Below the pieces are notes generated by a model, which was given only the letters and a program-made list of their open reading frames with translations, had not been told where the DNA came from and did no database searches. Below are positions 39,242 to 48,662 of a stretch of 64,000 bases of DNA, in pieces. The stretch is from NCBI RefSeq assembly GCF_005403045.1, contig NZ_BJCL01000005.1, positions 1-64,000 on the forward strand. Reading direction: 5' to 3'. The position numbers and the translations under genes were made by a program. This DNA is from Pseudaquabacterium pictum (lineage in GTDB: Bacteria > Pseudomonadota > Gammaproteobacteria > Burkholderiales > Burkholderiaceae_C). Within the stretch, counting starts at the first letter, position 1. Every line of letters starts with the position of its first letter.

Positions 39242-40236
39242 TGCGCCGCTCGATCGTCCCAGGCGCGCTGGTGCTGTGCGCCTCGCTGCTGGCCCTGCCC
39301 GCGCCACAACCGGTGTCGGCGCAGCAGGCGCCGGCCGGCCCGCCGCAGGTCAACATCGCCCGGCTCGACTACGGCCTCAAGGCCCGCGCCCTGGCCGATG
39401 GCGTGTACGTGGTCGAAGGCGCCAACGCCGACTTCACGCCCGCCAACGGCTGCAACATCATCAACACCGGCTTCATCACCACCGGTGCCGGCGTGCTGGT
39501 GATCAACACCGGCACCAGCCGGCTGTATGGCGAGCAGCTGCGCGCGCTGATCGAGCGGACCACGCGCGAGCCGATCGTGCAGGTGCTGCATCTGAACCTG
39601 CACCCCGACTACTTCCTCGGCAACCAGGCCTTCGCCAACGTGCCCATCGCCGCCACCGCCGCCACCCGCGCCGGCATGCAGCGCGAGGCGGCCAGCTACG
39701 AGACCAACCTCTACCGCCTGTGCGGCGACTGGATGAAGGGCACCGAGGCGCGCCTGCCCACCCAGACCATCGGCCCCGGCCCGCTGCGCATCGGCCAGCG
39801 GGAGTTCGAGCTGCGCGAGTACCGCGGCCACACCGCCAGCGACCTGGTGCTGGTCGACAAGACCAGCGGCGTGGCCTTCGTCGGCGGCCTGGTCTTCGCT
39901 GACCGCGTGCCCACCACGCCCCATGCCGACCCCAAGGCCTGGCTGGCCACGCTGGACACCCTGGCCGGCCTCAAGCCGGGCACGGTGGTGCCCAGCCACG
40001 GCCCGGTGCACACCGGCCTGCGCGGCCTGCAGCAGACGCGTGACTACCTGCAGTGGCTGGACGGCAGCTTCAGCCGCTGGGCCGCCCTGGGCTGGGAGAT
40101 GAACGAGGTGCTGCGCGCGGCGCCGCCGGAGGCCTTTGCCCGCTGGGCGGCCTGGCCGGCCGAGTACACCCGCAACGTGGCCCACCTGTACCCGGGTTAT
40201 GAGCGGGCCGTGCTGCAGCGTTCCAAGGGGCCCTGA
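39241..40236 (+). CDS. SoxH-like quinoprotein relay metallohydrolase (MBL fold)
   Basis: A 331-residue exported metallo-beta-lactamase-fold protein of the SoxH-related, quinoprotein relay group. The signal peptide ends near residue 29 (QPVSAQQ). The motif equivalent to HxHxDH reads [11 protein letters not shown], so the first histidine is asparagine. Later ligands are suggested by [13 protein letters not shown] and [11 protein letters not shown]. It probably acts on a product attached to the SoxYZ-like carrier encoded just upstream; this is the general hypothesis for the family, not demonstrated here. Start ATG 39241 overlaps the preceding stop. Confidence 0.88.
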   Translation: MRRSIVPGALVLCASLLALPAPQPVSAQQAPAGPPQVNIARLDYGLKARALADGVYVVEGANADFTPANGCNIINTGFITTGAGVLVINTGTSRLYGEQLRALIERTTREPIVQVLHLNLHPDYFLGNQAFANVPIAATAATRAGMQREAASYETNLYRLCGDWMKGTEARLPTQTIGPGPLRIGQREFELREYRGHTASDLVLVDKTSGVAFVGGLVFADRVPTTPHADPKAWLATLDTLAGLKPGTVVPSHGPVHTGLRGLQQTRDYLQWLDGSFSRWAALGWEMNEVLRAAPPEAFARWAAWPAEYTRNVAHLYPGYERAVLQRSKGP

Positions 40237-40323
40237 GCCCCAGCGTCGGTCGCCGGCTGCCACAGCGCCGCCGCCGCCCTGTGCAAAGCTGGAACAGCCT
40301 GACTCGGGTTGACCCTGGAATTC

Positions 40324-40378
40324 GGTGCCGTCGTGGCACCCCGGTGCGGTGGCACGCTTTGTGCCGGGAATTCTTCCT
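40324..40378 (+). promoter_or_regulatory. Regulatory region of the PQQ alcohol dehydrogenase
   Basis: Three symmetric elements lie 50-110 bases upstream of the start: GGTGCC-GTCGT-GGCACC (40324-40340), GGCAC-GCTTT-GTGCC (40351-40365) and GGGAA-TTC-TTCCT (40366-40378). The second overlaps TGGCACGCTTTGTGC (40350-40364), which matches the sigma-54 -24/-12 pattern with the GG and GC doublets 10 bases apart and a single mismatch in the -12 block. The third resembles the palindrome at 48626-48638. Either a sigma-54 promoter or binding sites for a NarL-type regulator would fit. Confidence 0.5.
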
Positions 40379-40430
40379 GAAGCACCGGGCCCTGTCACCC
40401 GGTGTGACAACCCTCCCGGAGGAGACCACC

Positions 40431-42182
40431 ATGAAACTGAAGCTCTTGAGTCTGCTTGTTCCCCTGTGCCTGGCGTCGATGGGCGCCCAGGCCGCCACCC
40501 CGCCGGTCACCGACCGCATGATCGAGGGCGACGCCAGTTCCACTGGCGACGTGCTCAGCTGGGGCATCGGGCAGGAGGGTCAACGCTATTCGCCGCTGAA
40601 GACCATCCACACCGGCAACGTGGCCAAGCTGCTGCCCGTGTGGAGCTTCAGCTTCGGCGGCGAGAAGCAGCGCGGCCAGGAAAGCCAGCCGGTCATCCAC
40701 AACGGCAAGATGTTCGTCACCGCCAGCTACAGCCGCATCTTCGCGCTGGACGCCAAGACCGGCGCCAAGCTGTGGAAGTACGAGCACCGCCTGCCCGACG
40801 GCATCATGCCCTGCTGCGACGTGATCAACCGTGGCGCGGCGCTGTACGGCAACCTGGTGATCTTCGCCACGCTCGATGCCCAGCTGGTGGCCCTGAACCA
40901 GGACACCGGCGAGGTGGAGTGGAAGGAGAAGATCGACGACTACGCCGCCGGCTACAGCGCCAGCGCCGCGCCGCTGATCGCCGGTGGCCTGCTGCTGACC
41001 GGCGTGTCCGGCGGCGAGTTCGGCGTGGTCGGCCGCGTCGAGGCGCGCGACCCGAAGACCGGCAAGATGGTCTGGGTGCGCCCGGTGGTCGAAGGCCACA
41101 TGGGCAAGAAATTCGACAAGGACGGCAACGCCAGCGACAACGGCGTGTCCGGCACCGCCGGCAAGACCTGGCCTGGCGACCTGTGGAAGACCGGCGGCGC
41201 CGCCACCTGGCTGGGCGGCACCTACAACAAGAAGACCGGCCTGGCCTACTTCGGCACCGGCAACCCGGCGCCCTGGAACAGCCACCTGCGCAAGGGCGAC
41301 AACCTGTACTCCACCAGCACGGTGGCCATCGACATCAAGACCGGCCAGATCGTCTGGCACTACCAGAACACGCCGAACGACGGCTGGGACTACGACGGCG
41401 TCAACGAGTTCATCACCTACGACGACGGCGCCGGCAACATCCTGGGCGGCAAGGCCGACCGCAACGGCTTCTTCTACGTCAACGACGCCAAGACCGGCAA
41501 GCTGGTCAACGCCTTCCCGTTCGTCAAGAAGATCACCTGGGCCTCGGGCATCGACCTGAAGACCGGCCGGCCGAACTTCACCCCCGACGGCCGCCCCGGC
41601 GACCCGACGGCCGGTGCCGACGGCAAGAAGGGCAACGTGGTGTTCGCCGCGCCCAGCTTCTTGGGCGGCAAGAACCAGATGCCGATGGCCTACTCGCCGG
41701 AGACCAAGCTGTTCTACGTGCCGGCCAACGAGTGGGGCATGGAGATCTGGAACGAGCCCATCACCTACAAGAAGGGCGCGGCCTACCTGGGCGCCGGCTT
41801 CACCATCAAGACGCTGTCCGACGGCCCGATCGGCGCGCTGCGCGCGATCGACCCGAAGACCGGCAAGATCGTCTGGGAAGCACCGAACAACGCGCCGTTG
41901 TGGGGTGGCGTGCTGACCACCGGCGGCAACCTGGTCTTCTGGGGCACGCCGGAAGGCTTCCTGCAGGCGGCCGATGCCAAGACCGGCAAGATCCTGTGGA
42001 AGTTCCAGACCGGTTCGGGCGTGGTGGCCCCGCCGGTGACCTGGAGCGAAGGCGGCGAGCAGTTCGTGGCCGTGGCCTCGGGCTGGGGTGGCGCCGTGCC
42101 GCTGTGGGGTGGTGACGTGGCCAAGAAGGTCAACTACCTCGAGCAGGGCGGCTCGGTCTGGGTCTTCAAGATTCCGAAGTGA
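40431..42182 (+). CDS. PQQ-dependent alcohol dehydrogenase, lanthanide-type signature
   Basis: A 583-residue periplasmic quinoprotein of the methanol/ethanol dehydrogenase family, an eight-bladed propeller oxidising alcohols with PQQ. The signal peptide is about 1-21 (ASMGAQAA). The vicinal disulfide is C128-C129 (MPCCDV). W-motif repeats such as [13 protein letters not shown] are frequent. The catalytic base is D320 in GWDYDG, and D322 two residues later is the extra metal ligand that distinguishes XoxF/ExaF/PedH lanthanide enzymes from calcium enzymes. A strong GGAGGAG precedes the ATG. No heme-binding CxxCH is present, so it is type I and needs a separate acceptor. A tandem-hairpin region and HiPIP gene follow. 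Confidence 0.92.
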   Translation: MKLKLLSLLVPLCLASMGAQAATPPVTDRMIEGDASSTGDVLSWGIGQEGQRYSPLKTIHTGNVAKLLPVWSFSFGGEKQRGQESQPVIHNGKMFVTASYSRIFALDAKTGAKLWKYEHRLPDGIMPCCDVINRGAALYGNLVIFATLDAQLVALNQDTGEVEWKEKIDDYAAGYSASAAPLIAGGLLLTGVSGGEFGVVGRVEARDPKTGKMVWVRPVVEGHMGKKFDKDGNASDNGVSGTAGKTWPGDLWKTGGAATWLGGTYNKKTGLAYFGTGNPAPWNSHLRKGDNLYSTSTVAIDIKTGQIVWHYQNTPNDGWDYDGVNEFITYDDGAGNILGGKADRNGFFYVNDAKTGKLVNAFPFVKKITWASGIDLKTGRPNFTPDGRPGDPTAGADGKKGNVVFAAPSFLGGKNQMPMAYSPETKLFYVPANEWGMEIWNEPITYKKGAAYLGAGFTIKTLSDGPIGALRAIDPKTGKIVWEAPNNAPLWGGVLTTGGNLVFWGTPEGFLQAADAKTGKILWKFQTGSGVVAPPVTWSEGGEQFVAVASGWGGAVPLWGGDVAKKVNYLEQGGSVWVFKIPK

Positions 42183-42194
42183 TGCCCTGACCTG

Positions 42195-42255
42195 CAGCGG
42201 CCCGCGTGGCCGCTGCCCAACCCCGCTGGCACAGGCCGCCCGAGGGCGGCCTTTT
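42195..42255 (+). terminator. Tandem hairpins after the alcohol dehydrogenase gene
   Basis: CAGCGGCC-CGCGT-GGCCGCTG (42195-42215) is followed by a second hairpin GGCCGCCC-GA-GGGCGGCC (42234-42251) running into TTTTC. The second has terminator form with a short T-run. Because the HiPIP gene starts 37 bases later, it may act as a partial terminator setting the dehydrogenase:HiPIP ratio. Confidence 0.65.
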
Positions 42256-42291
42256 CATGCCCGATGTCCAGCCAACCCCCGGAGATTTCCG

Positions 42292-42606
42292 ATGTTCCAA
42301 GCCAAACAACCCCGCCGTGTGTTCCTGCTGCGCGCAGCCGCTGTCTCCAGCGTGGTCGCTGCCGGCAGCGCGCAGGCACAAGCCAAGGTCGACGAGGCCG
42401 ACGAGACCGCCGTCGGCCTGGGCTACAAGCACGACACCACCAAGGTCGACACCAGGAAGTACCCCCAGCACAAGCCCGACCAGAAGTGCAACAACTGCGG
42501 CTTCTGGCAGGGCAGCGCCAGCGATGCCTGGGCCGGCTGCGCGATGTTCGGCCGCAAGCAGATCGCCGCCAACGGCTGGTGCGTGGCCTGGAAGAAGATC
42601 GGCTGA
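42292..42606 (+). CDS. High-potential iron-sulfur protein (HiPIP)
   Basis: A 104-residue exported precursor of a [4Fe-4S] HiPIP electron carrier. The N-terminus has RR at residues 8-9 followed by a hydrophobic stretch ending near AQAQA, compatible with Tat export, which HiPIPs need because they fold before export. The four cluster cysteines are C66, C69, C83 and C97 in KCNNCGFWQG, AGCAMFGRK and NGWCVAW. The LGYKHDTTKVD segment is typical of beta/gammaproteobacterial HiPIPs. Placed directly after a PQQ dehydrogenase that lacks a cytochrome partner in the window, it is a candidate electron acceptor or downstream carrier. GGAGA precedes the start. Confidence 0.93.
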   Translation: MFQAKQPRRVFLLRAAAVSSVVAAGSAQAQAKVDEADETAVGLGYKHDTTKVDTRKYPQHKPDQKCNNCGFWQGSASDAWAGCAMFGRKQIAANGWCVAWKKIG

Positions 42607-42740
42607 GCCGGCGCGGAGACAGCCTGGCGCTGAACGGCTGAACTGGCCGGCCGGCCGCCTGTTGATCCGGAGTTTTCCCCACACCCGTGTAGGGAACATT
42701 CGCACCGTGGGATCAGTTGTCCCCACAGGAGGTGCACCGG

Positions 42741-44690
42741 ATGGAGTTCTTTCGTTACCACGGCCCCTGGTCCCCAGGTGTGCGGCTGTTCCGCCGGCGG
42801 CTGTTCGCCACCAAGGCGCTGATCATCTCGGCGATGTTCCTGGTGCCGGTGGCCACGCTGGGCTGGAGTTATCTGGCCGACAAGGCCGCGGCCATCGGCT
42901 TCTCGGCCAAGGAGCGGCTGGGCGTGCGCCACGCCCAGGCGGCGTTGCCGCTGCTGCAGGCCGCGCAGGACCTGCGCCTGCAGGCCGTGCTGTCGGCCGC
43001 TGCCGGCACTGCCGCACCCGGCTGGGCGCCGGCGCAGGCCGCATGGCAGGCCGCGCTGCAGCAGCAGGCCGTGGTGGAGGCCGAGCTCGGCCCTGCGCTG
43101 GGCACGGCCACCGCGCATGCCGCGCTGCAGGCGGCTGCAGCCGATGTGGGCTGGCAGGCCGGGCAGGCGGATGCCGTGATGGCCCGGCACACCGCGCTGG
43201 TGGATGCGGTGCTGGCGCTGATCGGTCACGCCACCGACGGCTCCAACCTGACGCTGGACCCCGACATCGACAGCTACTACGTGATGGACGCGGCCCTGTT
43301 CCGCCTGCCGGCGATGCTGGAGATGGCCCAGCGGCTGCGCGGCGCGGCGGTGCTGGCCGGCCAGACCGGCAGTGCCTGGCCGGCGCAGCAGCGCACCGCG
43401 CTGGAAGCCGCCGCCGTGCATGCCCACCATGCCGACAACCTGAAGGCCGGCCTGGACAAGGCGCTGGCCGCCAGCCCTGAACTGGCCGAGCCGCTGCGCA
43501 CCGCCGACTGGCTGGGCCCGGTGCAGGCGCTGGTGGCCAGCACCCGGCAGCAGGTGCTGGCCGGTGCCGAGGCTGGCGCCGACCTGGCCCCCACCGCCGC
43601 CGGGCAGGCCGTGCTGGCCGCCCAGCTGCAGGCCAACCTGGGCCTGCTGCAGACGCTGGACCAGCTGCTGGCCACCCGCGTGGCCGGCCTGGAGCGCCAG
43701 CGCGCCGCCACGCTGGCCACGGTGGTGGTCTCGCTGTCGCTGGCCGCCTACCTGTTCTATGCCTTCTTCCTGGTCACCCGCGGTGGCATGCGCGAAGTGC
43801 GGCGCCATCTGGCGGCGATGACCGGCGGTGACCTCACCACCCAGCCCCAGCCCTGGGGCAATGACGAGGCGGCGCACCTGATGCAGTCGCTGGCCGAGAT
43901 GCAGGGCGCGCTGCGCCGGATCGTCACCGAAGTGCGGTCCGCCTCCGACAACCTGGTGCATGCCAGCAGCGACATCGCCAGCGGCGCTGCCGACCTGAGC
44001 AACCGCACCGAGCAGGCGGCGGCCCGGCTGCAGCAGTCGGCCGCGGCGATGGCGCAGGTGGCCGGCGTCGCCCGCGACACCGCCCAGGGCGCCGAGCAGG
44101 CCGCCAGCCTGTCCACCCGCAATGCCGACGCTGCGGTGCGTGGCGGCACGGTGATGGCATCGGTGGTCGAGATGATGGCGGGGCTCGAGGCCTCGTCGGC
44201 GCAGATCAGCGACATCGTTGCCACCATCGACGGCATCGCCTTCCAGACCAACCTGCTGTCGCTGAACGCGGCGGTGGAGGCGGCGCGGGCCGGCGCGTCC
44301 GGCCGCGGCTTCGCGGTGGTGGCGTCCGAGGTGCGCGGTCTGGCCCAGCGCGCCGCGGCGGCTGCAGGCGAGGTGCGCCGCCTGATCGGCGACAGCGTCG
44401 GCCAGGTGGCTGCCGGCGGCCAGGTGGTGCAGCAGGCCGGCGCGTCGATCAGCGAGGCATTGCACAGTGCCCGCCAGATGGATGCGCTGCTCACGCAGAT
44501 CGCCAGCGGTGCCCGCAGCCAGTCGGCCGGGGTGGACGACACCGCCCGGGCCGTGGCCGCGCTGGATGCGCTGACCCAGGCCAACACCACCCTGGTGGAG
44601 CAGACGGCCGCCGCCGCCGCGGCCCTGCACGACCAGGCCGGCGAGCTGGCCACCAAGGTGGCCAGGTTCAAGCTGCCGCAGCCGGCCTGA
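42741..44690 (+). CDS. Methyl-accepting chemotaxis protein
   Basis: A 649-residue transmembrane chemoreceptor. Membrane segments lie at about residues 31-52 and 327-347, enclosing an Ala-rich helical periplasmic sensor domain of about 275 residues. A HAMP region follows, and the signalling tip is well conserved ([20 protein letters not shown], with an alanine-serine [14 protein letters not shown] variant). No CheR-docking pentapeptide is present at the C-terminus. AGGAGG is placed 7 bases before the ATG. Located between HiPIP and the sensor kinase genes, it may sense an alcohol or its oxidation product, but the ligand cannot be read from sequence. Confidence 0.93.
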   Translation: MEFFRYHGPWSPGVRLFRRRLFATKALIISAMFLVPVATLGWSYLADKAAAIGFSAKERLGVRHAQAALPLLQAAQDLRLQAVLSAAAGTAAPGWAPAQAAWQAALQQQAVVEAELGPALGTATAHAALQAAAADVGWQAGQADAVMARHTALVDAVLALIGHATDGSNLTLDPDIDSYYVMDAALFRLPAMLEMAQRLRGAAVLAGQTGSAWPAQQRTALEAAAVHAHHADNLKAGLDKALAASPELAEPLRTADWLGPVQALVASTRQQVLAGAEAGADLAPTAAGQAVLAAQLQANLGLLQTLDQLLATRVAGLERQRAATLATVVVSLSLAAYLFYAFFLVTRGGMREVRRHLAAMTGGDLTTQPQPWGNDEAAHLMQSLAEMQGALRRIVTEVRSASDNLVHASSDIASGAADLSNRTEQAAARLQQSAAAMAQVAGVARDTAQGAEQAASLSTRNADAAVRGGTVMASVVEMMAGLEASSAQISDIVATIDGIAFQTNLLSLNAAVEAARAGASGRGFAVVASEVRGLAQRAAAAAGEVRRLIGDSVGQVAAGGQVVQQAGASISEALHSARQMDALLTQIASGARSQSAGVDDTARAVAALDALTQANTTLVEQTAAAAAALHDQAGELATKVARFKLPQPA

Positions 44691-44742
44691 CGCGGCTGCC
44701 GGGCGGCGCGGTCCGGGGCGGCCGGCGCCGACAATCGGCGGC

Positions 44743-46272
44743 ATGCAACGACCCGCCCTGCCGCGCCGCAGCCCGCCCCTGGACCTGCCCCGCCTGGTGA
44801 TGCGCCGGGCCAGCCTGGTGGGCGTCCTGGTGCTGCTGCTGGCCCTGGTGCTGGGCCTGGCCCGCATGGGCGATGACATCGACGATGAGGTGGATGCGGC
44901 GATGACCCTGGCCGCCGCCATGGCCCGCCTGGGCCAGCTGGGCCAGACCGATGACCGCAGCGCGCTCGAGGCGCTGCGTGCGCTGCAGGCCGGGCACCCG
45001 CTGCGCCACCTGTCGCTGCAGGTGCATGCCCAGGATGGCCGGCTGCTGCTGGGCCCGCCACCGGCCGCGCCCGCGCCCGCACCGCTGCGCTGGCTGCTGC
45101 AATGGCACCAGGACTGGCTGTCGGTGCCCGATGACCGCCGCGTGGCCTGGCCGGTGCAGCGTGCCGATGGCAGCCGCTGGTCGGTGTCGCTGGCGGCCTC
45201 GCATGACAGCGAGCGGCACGAGGCCCTGGTCAGCCTGCTGGGCATGCTGGGCCTGCTGCTGCTGGCCGTGGCCGGGCTGCTGGCGGCCATGCACTGGAAT
45301 GTGCGCCGCGCCTTCGCGCCGCTGGGCCGGCTGCTGCAGGCGATTGCCGGCATCGAAGGCCACGACGCCCGCCAGGTGCAGGCCCTGCCGACCATGCCCA
45401 CGCGTGAGCTGGAATCGCTGGCCGCCGCACTGCGCCACCTGGGCGCCGCGCTGGACGAGGCCGAGGCCCAGCGCCGCCAGCTCAGCCAGCAGGTGCTGAC
45501 GCTGCAGGAGGATGAGCGCGCCCGCCTGGCGCGCGATCTGCACGACGAGTTTGGCCAGCGGCTCACCGCGCTGCGGGTGGACGCGGCCTGGCTGTCCCGC
45601 CGCGTTGCCGGTGATGCCGCATTGCAGCAGGTGGTCGACGGCATGGCCCAGCAGTGCGGCCTGGTGCAGCAGGACATCCGCTCGCTGCTCGGCCGGCTGC
45701 AGCCCTTCGGCCCGGCCGCGCCCGGTGCCGCGCCGGCCGAGAGCCTGGCCAACGGCACCGACCTGCTGCAGGCGCTGGTGGACAGCTGGCAGGGCAGCGG
45801 GCCCGAGCCCGGCCTGGCCTGCCGGCTGGAGCTGGCCTGGCTGGCCGCCGATGGCCAGCCGCAGCCCTGGCCCGCGGCCGATGCGGCGGCGCTGTGGCTG
45901 CCGCGCCCGCTGTGGCTGGCCGTCTACCGCATCAGCCAGGAGGCGCTGACCAACGTGGCCCGCCATGCCGGCGCGCAGCGGGCCGGCCTGCGGCTGCAGC
46001 TGCAGGGCGGGCGCCAGCCCGGTGCGCCGCTGCAGCTGCACTGGCAGGCCTGGGACGATGGCTGCGGCCTGCCGCCGCAGGCCACCGCCACCACGCCCCG
46101 CGCCGATGCCGTGCTGCCGCGCGGCAACGGCCTGGCAGGCCTGCAGCAGCGGGTGTGGGCGCTGGGCGGCGAGCTGCGCTGCACGGCCTGGCAGCCCGGC
46201 AGCGCCCGGCCCGGCCTGTGCCTGGCGGCCAGCTTCGACACCCGGCTGCTGCCGCCGCCACAGACCGCCTGA
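44743..46272 (+). CDS. NarX-type sensor histidine kinase (HisKA_3)
   Basis: A 509-residue membrane kinase. Two membrane segments (about 23-42 and 165-185) enclose a periplasmic domain of about 120 residues, followed by HAMP. The phospho-accepting H267 is in RLARDLHDEFGQ, the HisKA_3 dimerisation motif. The ATPase domain shows NVARHAG, DDGCGLPP and GNGLAGLQQR. HisKA_3 kinases phosphorylate NarL-type regulators; the nearest, at 48663, is separated by a divergently placed TonB receptor gene. A GCCGA-CAA-TCGGC palindrome lies directly before the start. PedS2-like control of PQQ dehydrogenases is a reasonable hypothesis. Confidence 0.92.
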   Translation: MQRPALPRRSPPLDLPRLVMRRASLVGVLVLLLALVLGLARMGDDIDDEVDAAMTLAAAMARLGQLGQTDDRSALEALRALQAGHPLRHLSLQVHAQDGRLLLGPPPAAPAPAPLRWLLQWHQDWLSVPDDRRVAWPVQRADGSRWSVSLAASHDSERHEALVSLLGMLGLLLLAVAGLLAAMHWNVRRAFAPLGRLLQAIAGIEGHDARQVQALPTMPTRELESLAAALRHLGAALDEAEAQRRQLSQQVLTLQEDERARLARDLHDEFGQRLTALRVDAAWLSRRVAGDAALQQVVDGMAQQCGLVQQDIRSLLGRLQPFGPAAPGAAPAESLANGTDLLQALVDSWQGSGPEPGLACRLELAWLAADGQPQPWPAADAAALWLPRPLWLAVYRISQEALTNVARHAGAQRAGLRLQLQGGRQPGAPLQLHWQAWDDGCGLPPQATATTPRADAVLPRGNGLAGLQQRVWALGGELRCTAWQPGSARPGLCLAASFDTRLLPPPQTA

Positions 46273-46287
46273 CCCGCCACCGCCCCG

Positions 46288-48555
46288 TCAGAACGTCAGC
46301 CGCAGCCCTAGCCACAGGCTGCGCGGCGCACCGGGCGCAACGAACAGCGCGTCTTCCTCGCTGCCGGTGAATTTGCCACGGGCGTCGAACACCGTCTCGG
46401 CCAGCGCGCCGTAGGTCTCGTAGCGCTTGTCCAGCGCGTTCGTCACCCGCGCCACCACGCTGAGCGCCGGCGTGGCCTGCCACTGCAGGCGCAGGTGCAG
46501 CAGGGTGTGGCCGGGGATGGAGAGGCGGTGCACCTCGGTGGCGCCGTCTTCCAGCAGGCCGTCCTCATTGCCCTGCACGCCGCGTGACGAGACGATCTGC
46601 ATGTCGGCCCCCACGCGCAGGCCGCGGCCCAGGGCCCAGTCGGCGCCCAGCTTGGCGCTGTGGCGCGGCAGGCCGGCCATCCTGGTGCCCGGGGTGATGG
46701 TGACGTTGCGTTCGCCCATGCGCAGCAGGCCGTGGGCCTGGTAGGTGGCCTGCAGGTGGCTGTAGCTGGCGGTGACGGCTACCGGGCCGTACTGCGCCTG
46801 CCAGGACGTGTCCAGCCCCTGGTGCCGGGTGCGCTGGAAGTTCTGGAAGTAGCCCAGCTGGCTGACCGCGCTGACGCTGCGGAAGACGATGTCGTCGCGG
46901 TTGTCGGTGCGGAACAGCGCCAGCTCCAGCCGCTGCCCCGGGGCCGGCCGCCAGCGCAGGCCGGCCTCCAGGCTGGTGGCGCGCACCTGCTTCAGGTAGG
47001 GGTCGCTCTGCAGGCCCACCGGCAGGCGGCAGGGTTCGTCGGGATCGGCGCAGCCCAGCTCGATGACGGTGGGCACCCGGGTGTTGCGCGCCAGGTTCGC
47101 AAACACCGCCAGGCCGGTGCCCACCTGCTGCGTGATGCCCAGCGCCGGGTTCAGGCTGGTGTAGGTGAAGCTCTCCTTGGGCTTGGCTTCCAGCACGCCG
47201 GTGTCGTCGTCCACCGTGGTCAGGGTGTTGCTGACGCGGCTGCGGTTGGCGCGCAGCGTGGCGGTGACATGGGTGCCCGGCGCCAGCTGCCAGGTGTCGG
47301 TGGCATACAGGCCCAGGTGCAGGCTCTTGCCGGTGACCGAGGCGCTGAGCTCGGCCTCCTCATCGCCGGCCAGCACGCCGCGGCTGGCATCGAAGCGGCC
47401 TTCCTGCTCCAGCTGGCGGTAACGCACGCGGCTGGCATCCACGCTGGCGCCCACCTGCCACTGGTGCGCGCCGCTGCGCCGGGCCAGGCTCAGTGCCGCG
47501 CCCCAGGCCGACTGGCGGGTGGCGGTGGTATTGAGCGAGGCGTTCTCGTCGGGCACCAGCGGGTCGAAGTCGTCCGCGCCGTCGCCATTCACCGTGTCGC
47601 GCCGGCTGTTGCGGGCATAGGCCAGGGCCTGCAGGCGGCTGCCGGCAGCCAGCTGCTGGCTGAGGTTGAACGTGGCCTGGGCCAGGCGGTTCTTCGTGCG
47701 GTCGGGGTGGGTGAAGACGGCGCTGCGCGAGGTGGCGTACAGGTCGGGCGTGCGGTTGCCGTCCTCGTCCAGCGTGGCGCTGGGCAGCAGGCCGTTGCCC
47801 ACCAGGGTGGCGCTGCCACCGAGCAGGCCCACGCTCCAGTCGGTGCCGCCCTGGCTGCGGCCCAACCTGGCCAGCACCAGCGCCTGCCTGCCGGGCGACT
47901 GGTCGCGCCAGCCGTTCTCGTCGAACACCGTGCCGCCCACGTAGCTGTGCCAGCCATCGGCATGGCGCTGGCCCAGGCCCACCTCGGCGCGCTGGCGGCC
48001 GTGGCTGCCGAAGCCCGCCTCGGCGCGCAGGCCCTCGGCGCTGCGGCCGTCCACCGTCTCCAGCACGATGGCGCCGCCCAGCGTGTTCAGGCCGAAGCTG
48101 GGGTTCGCCCCAGGCAGCACGGTGAGCGACTGCAGTGCGAACTCGGGCACCATGTCCCAGTTGATGACATCGCCGAAGGGCTCGTTGATGCGCACGCCGT
48201 CCAGGTACACCGACAGCCCCTGCGACGCGCCCAGCAGGCCCGAGGCGCGGTAGCCGCGGTAGGTGAGATCGGCCTGGAACGGGCTGCCCTGGATGTCGTT
48301 GACCTGCATGCCGGGCAGGCGGCGGGCCAGGAAGTCGGTCATGTTGTCGCCCTGGGCCTGGTCGAGCGCGCCGCGGCGCACCGTCTGGCTGGCATAGGGC
48401 AGCAGGTTGCGGTCGACGCCCAGGCCGGCCAGGGGCGAGGTGCCGATCACCTCCACCTGCGCGGTGGGGGCGTTCTGGGCGGACACGGTGGCGGGCCCGG
48501 AAGCGGTGATGGCTGCAATGGCGGCCAGGGCGGTGTGGCGCAGGCGTGGGAACAT
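46288..48555 (-). CDS. TonB-dependent outer-membrane receptor
   Basis: A 755-residue TonB-dependent transporter. The signal peptide ends near residue 27 (ATVSAQ), with a TonB-box-like VEVIGTSP. The plug contains DLTYRGYRASGLLGASQGLS and VYLDGVRINEPFGDVINWD, with SFGLNTLGGAIVLET at its end; the barrel closes with LWLGLRLTF. GAGGAG lies 10 bases before the chosen ATG 48555. It is not the PQQ-type receptor found at 36303, and its ligand is unknown. A metallophore, possibly for the lanthanide required by the dehydrogenase, is an attractive but unproven idea. It is flanked by a kinase and regulator on the opposite strand. Confidence 0.9.
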   Translation of the reverse strand: MFPRLRHTALAAIAAITASGPATVSAQNAPTAQVEVIGTSPLAGLGVDRNLLPYASQTVRRGALDQAQGDNMTDFLARRLPGMQVNDIQGSPFQADLTYRGYRASGLLGASQGLSVYLDGVRINEPFGDVINWDMVPEFALQSLTVLPGANPSFGLNTLGGAIVLETVDGRSAEGLRAEAGFGSHGRQRAEVGLGQRHADGWHSYVGGTVFDENGWRDQSPGRQALVLARLGRSQGGTDWSVGLLGGSATLVGNGLLPSATLDEDGNRTPDLYATSRSAVFTHPDRTKNRLAQATFNLSQQLAAGSRLQALAYARNSRRDTVNGDGADDFDPLVPDENASLNTTATRQSAWGAALSLARRSGAHQWQVGASVDASRVRYRQLEQEGRFDASRGVLAGDEEAELSASVTGKSLHLGLYATDTWQLAPGTHVTATLRANRSRVSNTLTTVDDDTGVLEAKPKESFTYTSLNPALGITQQVGTGLAVFANLARNTRVPTVIELGCADPDEPCRLPVGLQSDPYLKQVRATSLEAGLRWRPAPGQRLELALFRTDNRDDIVFRSVSAVSQLGYFQNFQRTRHQGLDTSWQAQYGPVAVTASYSHLQATYQAHGLLRMGERNVTITPGTRMAGLPRHSAKLGADWALGRGLRVGADMQIVSSRGVQGNEDGLLEDGATEVHRLSIPGHTLLHLRLQWQATPALSVVARVTNALDKRYETYGALAETVFDARGKFTGSEEDALFVAPGAPRSLWLGLRLTF

Positions 48556-48625
48556 CAGGAACTGTCTCCTCGTTGTGGTGTTGGAAAGCTGGTGATGCCT
48601 CTGCAAAGCATGGGCCCGGGCACCC

Positions 48626-48638
48626 GGGAAAACTTCCC
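48626..48638. promoter_or_regulatory. GGGAA-AAC-TTCCC palindrome in divergent promoter region
   Basis: A perfect 5-3-5 inverted repeat in the 107-base region between the TonB receptor and the response regulator, 25 bases before the regulator start. A near match, GGGAA-TTC-TTCCT, lies upstream of the alcohol dehydrogenase. This suggests a shared operator, perhaps for the NarL-type regulator encoded here. That assignment is inferred. Confidence 0.5.
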
Positions 48639-48662
48639 GATCTGTGCTGGGGAAATCCGGGG

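Noticed and set aside
40334-40347. Second possible sigma-54 site TGGCACCCCGGTGC
   Set aside because: The GG-to-GC spacing is one base short of the canonical 10, which sigma-54 promoters do not tolerate.
42423-45758. Minus-strand open frame of 1111 codons opposite HiPIP, chemoreceptor and kinase genes
   Set aside because: Covers three clear plus-strand genes, has a biased Ser/Arg/Ala composition and no domain; an antisense artefact of GC content.
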